Shown piece after piece: positions 60,325-64,000 of a DNA stretch of 64,000 nucleotides. The DNA comes from Phytopseudomonas seleniipraecipitans (GTDB lineage Bacteria; Pseudomonadota; Gammaproteobacteria; Pseudomonadales; Pseudomonadaceae), in NCBI RefSeq assembly GCF_900102335.1, contig NZ_FNBM01000008.1:78984-142983 (forward strand), read 5' to 3'. The notes beneath the pieces were generated by a model. The model did no database searches. It was not told the origin of the DNA and saw only the letters and a list, made by a program, of their open reading frames with translations. The stretch's first letter is position 1. Each line of letters opens with the position of its first letter. Position numbers and translations under genes: made by a program.

Positions 60325-61395
60325 CTATCGAAAATATTTTCTCCACAACATATAAAACCAGTCATAAAGCTGGAGCGGAATGCTGGAGTAATAATATTTC
60401 AGAAAGGATTTTCTCTGCTTCGATTTGAGATCGAAGCCATAAGAAACCTCAAAATTACTCCCTTTATAATAATGAAGAATTTTTTTCTTCAGACATTCAC
60501 CAACAATCTTTTCCTTGATATCAAATTTTTTTATATATTCATCCTTGAAGCGACCCCACTCACATGAGTGAAGGCTTAAATTTGTACACGTAGCCGTCAG
60601 AATAAGTTCAATCTCCAGCAACAAATCTTCAACTTTAAAATCTTTATTATCCGGAGCATCTATTAACTTTTGGATAATTTTTTTTCTTACCTCCAAGCAA
60701 TCGCTATTGCCTTTTAAAAACTCAGGGAAAGATTTATCCAGAAATGAAACCAAACTTGAAAAACAAGGCAATAGACTTTTATTCACAACTTCAGGTGAAT
60801 CCTCACAAATATAATCGCCATACACCCCGTCAAAAAAATAGCTTAATGTTCGGCCACCAATAAGCTTCTTATCATAAACTTTAACTATAATAGCGCTCTC
60901 ACCAAATTTATCTACCCAACCCTTTATCATCCACTGATAGTTAAACCCCCCCTTCGCCATCTCAAAAAAATCATCAACATTATATTTATAATCATATCCT
61001 TGAGCTTGCCACCATAGAAAAGTTGACTCTACAAGACTGACCTGCTCTCTTACGTATAGAATAATTTTTACAGAAAACCCTTGAAATGATTTACTTATGA
61101 AATCAATAAATTCACTTTTGCAATAACAGTATAACTCCGAGCTGATTAAAATATTTGACTGTGAAGATGCTGAAATCTCGGCGAGCAACTCTCCATACAA
61201 GTCTTTAGTAACATTAGACGGGAGACTTTCTTGGTAATTGGCCAATCTATGGTGGCCAAGATTGTCATAGTTCAACCCTGTTAGCGGTATAAACAAATCA
61301 TGCTTTAAAAAAGTCTCTCTTTCTGAATATAGTACTTTTTGAATAGCACTTGTACCGGTTTTACCTATGCCTATATGAATGTAAACAGTTTTCAT
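60325..61395 (-). CDS. Sulfotransferase-like P-loop protein
   Basis: A 356-residue protein of sulfotransferase type. The N-terminus MKTVYIHIGIGKTGTSAIQKVL contains the 5'-phosphosulfate-binding loop (HIGxxKTGTSxIQ, residues 7-18), and SNILISSELYCY near residues 95-106 matches the second conserved stretch of bacterial polysaccharide sulfotransferases, followed by KIILYVREQVSLVESTFLWWQAQG. The C-terminal half is poorly conserved and Lys/Ser-rich. The coding DNA is much more AT-rich than the core genes, a sign of transfer. It would use PAPS made by CysD/CysNC to sulfate a sugar. Family is likely, acceptor unknown. Confidence 0.78.
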   Translation of the reverse strand: MKTVYIHIGIGKTGTSAIQKVLYSERETFLKHDLFIPLTGLNYDNLGHHRLANYQESLPSNVTKDLYGELLAEISASSQSNILISSELYCYCKSEFIDFISKSFQGFSVKIILYVREQVSLVESTFLWWQAQGYDYKYNVDDFFEMAKGGFNYQWMIKGWVDKFGESAIIVKVYDKKLIGGRTLSYFFDGVYGDYICEDSPEVVNKSLLPCFSSLVSFLDKSFPEFLKGNSDCLEVRKKIIQKLIDAPDNKDFKVEDLLLEIELILTATCTNLSLHSCEWGRFKDEYIKKFDIKEKIVGECLKKKILHYYKGSNFEVSYGFDLKSKQRKSFLKYYYSSIPLQLYDWFYMLWRKYFR

Positions 61396-61460
61396 AAGCT
61401 AAACTTCACCAACAATAAAGTTGCAACACTATCTAGCAGAGCTAAAAATAGGATATGCCA

Positions 61461-63737
61461 CTATCCAACATCCACGACGGAGACGCCATCAAAAGAGCCT
61501 ACTCCATACCCATTATGTCTTACTAGTTGAGAAAATATCCGCTCAACACCATGAGCAACCGTGCCATCGGCTAAGCCATCTTCAAGATCAAAGTATTTGT
61601 GGCCTATTTTCTCTATTCCTTTTATTGCTTCTGGCTTAAACCAAAACATAGTGCCTGCCGGGAAGCTTGAATATTCAAACTCAAACCCTAGCTCTATTGC
61701 CAGCTTTCTAACAATCTCCCCCGTATAGGTCAAATTGTGATTAGTGTGCTTTATAATAAATTTTTCGCTAGCAACAAGCCCAGCACCAGAACTCTCCAAA
61801 TGATTTAAAATGGAAGAAACTTTATTTTCGCTGCCAAGAAGCGCCTCATACAGTTCATGCCTAATAGCTTCGCCGTCGTTGCGATAAACACTCTTCTTAG
61901 AGTGTATTTTGCACGCATACTTGTACCCGAAACCGCGTATTCTTTTAATTGTTCGTATGAAAGGCAAAACATCACGCCCTCTATTGTCCACCAGAGAGAT
62001 ATCTGCATTCGGATACTTGCTTCTTATCTTATCAACCACTCCGCACTCGGTGCTTGTGAGTGTTACATACAAATCAAAGCCAGCAAATTCTAAATTCTCA
62101 AGATAAGTACTAATCTCATCCCAAAGCTCTGCATAATGAATATGCAAAACAACGGCAATATCGTTATTTTTTTTGAAATTTTTAATGTCATTAGCGGGCG
62201 CATTTCTAAGATCATATTGCTTCAATACATCATGCATTACTTGCAAATAACCATAGCCATACTTTCTATCTGGTTCTAAATGAGTCCCTTCAGCCCACTC
62301 ATTCCATGCGTTAATAAACACCAGCTTTTCATCATCGGCATATTTTTCGCTATTGAAAGTTTCAGAAGCAATGTGCGATACCCACTGCTTAAACCTGAGC
62401 AATGAAAAATTGTTGAAGGTGTGGCTTGCATTCTGCTTTCTTGCCGTATTGTCCCATGACAGCATTGCTGTTTTAAACAGCTTGTAGTTTTCCTCTTCAC
62501 CTTTCACAGCATTTCTCACAACCTGATTGTAGTCATAGACTCTTCCTTGAAAATCAGTGTTGGATATAGCCGTCTGACTTGTAACCTCAGAGCTTTTAGC
62601 TGTATGCGGTGGAAACTCCATAGCTGCATCAAAACCATATTTCAGGGGAGACTTTATACCGAAAGTTTGAGCGCAAACTAGATATACTCCATCAAATCCT
62701 GCTTCTTTTACTTTTTGCCTCCATAGCCCAACAGTCTCTTTCATATTTGGAATTATGTCTGCCCTGTAAATAATAAGTACTGGCTTATTATCTATTCGAA
62801 TATATCTCTCGTCATTGAAAAACTTATATAGGCTTTCAATAAATTTTATAGAGTCTTCATCGCAATGCCGTTGAGCCATCAGAACATCATGCTCAGCACC
62901 ATCCCAACGTCTAGTCCAATTTTCGTTGGCCCATGTGATGCAAAAATTAATGTCTATTTCTTTGTGTTTTAAAAGGATCTCAAATGGTTTGTGCATTAGA
63001 ATCTTGCCATCAAACCAGTAATAATAAAAATTGAACCCATGAACCCCATAGTTTCTAGCAAGGCGCGCTTGCTCTATCATCACCTCGGGAACTCTTAAAT
63101 CATAGAACCCGTTATGGATAGGTAAATGTGGTTGATAATGACCGATGAAATTCGGTTTTGCTTTCGTGACGTTTGTCCACTCAGTAAAACCTTTTCCCCA
63201 CCACTCATCATTTTCTGGGAATGGATGGAATTGCGGCAAATAAAATGCAATTGCTTTGATCTTAGATACAATAGGCGAGTATTCTTGGAAGTCTACAAAC
63301 TTATCTTCTGTTTTATCAAATTTAATTTTCGGTATTAATGAAGTAAAATCAGAAGCCGGCTCCACCTGTTCATCCAGCCTATCCTTTAATAACTTAATGG
63401 TCTTATCAAAGGCGCCTTGGGCAGTATTGTTCTTTATCGCGCTAATAACTCTATCCGAAAAGGGCCTTCTACCTTCTTTTTTCCCATGAAGAATAAAGTG
63501 GAGTAGTGGATTTATTTTTGAACCCTTAACGTCTCTATTACTAAAGCAATAATAATTGGTATCAAAGTCTTTACTTGGGTTGCGCCCCTCACTGGCACCA
63601 AACATCACATAGTGTGTGACTGGATCAATATCAGCAGCCCTGACATCCGGATATGTCATAAGATAGAAGTCGCTATCAAAAAAGCCGCTATTTCTGATAA
63701 TCCTTATCCATCTTCTATGTTTAAGCTGCTGAATCAT
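61461..63737 (-). CDS. Surface-glycan protein: WbsX (GH99-like) plus RgpF-type domains
   Basis: A 758-residue multidomain protein. Residues about 15-95 hold two copies of a short module (YLMTYPDVRAADIDPVTHYVMFGASEGRNP and a degenerate one ending in LLHFILHGKKEGRRP). The central part (about 145-505) is a Glyco_tran_WbsX/GH99-like domain: AIAFYLPQFHPFPENDEWWGKGFTEWTNV, GFNFYYYWFDGK, CITWANENWTRRWDG and NAWNEWAEGTHLEPD. The C-terminal part (about 545-745) is a rhamnan-synthesis F type (RgpF) domain with VVLHIHYAELWDEI and DNRGRDVLPF. All are common in O-antigen clusters. AT-rich; translation is coupled to the upstream gene by a 4-base overlap. Confidence 0.85.
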   Translation of the reverse strand: MIQQLKHRRWIRIIRNSGFFDSDFYLMTYPDVRAADIDPVTHYVMFGASEGRNPSKDFDTNYYCFSNRDVKGSKINPLLHFILHGKKEGRRPFSDRVISAIKNNTAQGAFDKTIKLLKDRLDEQVEPASDFTSLIPKIKFDKTEDKFVDFQEYSPIVSKIKAIAFYLPQFHPFPENDEWWGKGFTEWTNVTKAKPNFIGHYQPHLPIHNGFYDLRVPEVMIEQARLARNYGVHGFNFYYYWFDGKILMHKPFEILLKHKEIDINFCITWANENWTRRWDGAEHDVLMAQRHCDEDSIKFIESLYKFFNDERYIRIDNKPVLIIYRADIIPNMKETVGLWRQKVKEAGFDGVYLVCAQTFGIKSPLKYGFDAAMEFPPHTAKSSEVTSQTAISNTDFQGRVYDYNQVVRNAVKGEEENYKLFKTAMLSWDNTARKQNASHTFNNFSLLRFKQWVSHIASETFNSEKYADDEKLVFINAWNEWAEGTHLEPDRKYGYGYLQVMHDVLKQYDLRNAPANDIKNFKKNNDIAVVLHIHYAELWDEISTYLENLEFAGFDLYVTLTSTECGVVDKIRSKYPNADISLVDNRGRDVLPFIRTIKRIRGFGYKYACKIHSKKSVYRNDGEAIRHELYEALLGSENKVSSILNHLESSGAGLVASEKFIIKHTNHNLTYTGEIVRKLAIELGFEFEYSSFPAGTMFWFKPEAIKGIEKIGHKYFDLEDGLADGTVAHGVERIFSQLVRHNGYGVGSFDGVSVVDVG

Positions 63738-64000
63738 TTATTTAATTTCCTTCTGAGGGTTCGCAAGAATCGAGTAATGCGCCAGCTTCTGCTTTTGTAT
63801 ATACCTAGCAGCTCTTGTCGTATACTATTTAGTTCTCGCTCTTTTACTTGTAAAGATTGCTCGATCTGAATAATTTGACCATCTTTATCTTGCAAAACCT
63901 GCCGGGCAAAATTCAGTTCGATATTTTTATCCTGCAAGCCTTGCAATGCTTGGTTTAGCTCACTCTCTTTCTTATGCAGGCTTAACTGAATATCGGCAAG
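63734..64000 (-). CDS. C-terminal end of a coiled-coil glycan-synthesis protein, runs off window
   Basis: An open frame from the window end down to the stop at 63734, with about 88 residues visible. It is a coiled coil with short Gln/Leu/Glu/Lys repeats (SLHKKESELNQALQGLQDK, IQIEQSLQVKERELNSIRQEL) ending in YKSRSWRITRFLRTLRRKLNK, shown in part. The SRSWRITxxLR tail is typical of the C-terminus of large glycosyltransferases or methyltransferases in O-antigen clusters. The start lies beyond base 64000. It overlaps the start of the WbsX/RgpF gene by four bases. Confidence 0.75.
   Translation of the reverse strand, partial: LADIQLSLHKKESELNQALQGLQDKNIELNFARQVLQDKDGQIIQIEQSLQVKERELNSIRQELLGIYKSRSWRITRFLRTLRRKLNK

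Overview
The window reads as a chromosomal segment of a Pseudomonas species. Gene content and order (dtd-pip, blc, fbp, typA, thiI, glnA, ntrBC, secB-grxC, gpmI, envC/ctpA, hisBHAF, mutY-yggX, tRNA-Phe, a polar amino-acid ABC operon, tRNA-Thr) match what I recall of P. aeruginosa PAO1 from about PA5075 to PA5160. Coding DNA is GC-rich with Pseudomonas-like codon use. Interspersed REP-type repeats and the lack of some PAO1 genes suggest another species of the genus, which I cannot name.

Layout. 1-8.3 kb: end of an amino-acid ABC locus (partial permease, binding protein), dtd-pip, three small lipoprotein genes including lipocalin blc, a DUF924 gene, fbp and a membrane GGDEF protein. 8.6-11.3 kb: a YkgJ cysteine-cluster protein and two tandem class A beta-lactamase-fold hydrolases. 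11.3-21.5 kb: typA, thiI, then the nitrogen block: glnA with a sigma-54 promoter and NtrC-like sites, two DUF4124 genes, ntrB-ntrC behind a clean NtrC dyad, and four regularly spaced hairpins downstream of ntrC behind another sigma-54 promoter, which I read as the small RNA NrsZ. 21.5-28.2 kb: trmL, secB, grxC, a rhodanese-fold membrane protein, gpmI, an EnvC-like LytM factor and ctpA. 28.2-28.8 kb: a REP/BIME array of alternating unit length. 28.8-34 kb: two paralogous orphan binding proteins and the his cluster (hisB-hisH-DUF2164-hisA-hisF). 34-41 kb: an OFA-type MFS transporter, an FAD oxidoreductase, asmA-mutY-yggX and tRNA-Phe. 41-49.2 kb: small secreted and acidic proteins, then a signalling cluster (REC protein, REC-histidine kinase, CheB-like, CheR-like, CHASE3/GAF hybrid kinase with three receivers) and a divergent receiver protein. 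49.5-53.7 kb: a complete polar amino-acid ABC operon and a methyltransferase.

From tRNA-Thr (54.03 kb) the window changes character. In PAO1 the dTDP-rhamnose genes follow this tRNA as I recall. Here there is instead a divergent sulfur cassette: tauE-like exporter and cysQ on one strand, an N-terminally extended cysD and a cysN-cysC fusion on the other. It is followed by AT-rich surface-glycan genes on the minus strand: a methyltransferase, a P-loop sulfotransferase-like protein, a WbsX/RgpF-type glycan protein and the C-terminal tail of a coiled-coil protein running off the window. Together CysD/CysNC can make PAPS, the sulfotransferase-like protein can use it, and CysQ can remove the product PAP. 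I therefore propose a dedicated module for sulfating a surface polysaccharide. This is the most interesting system in the window; it is an inference from gene content and order.
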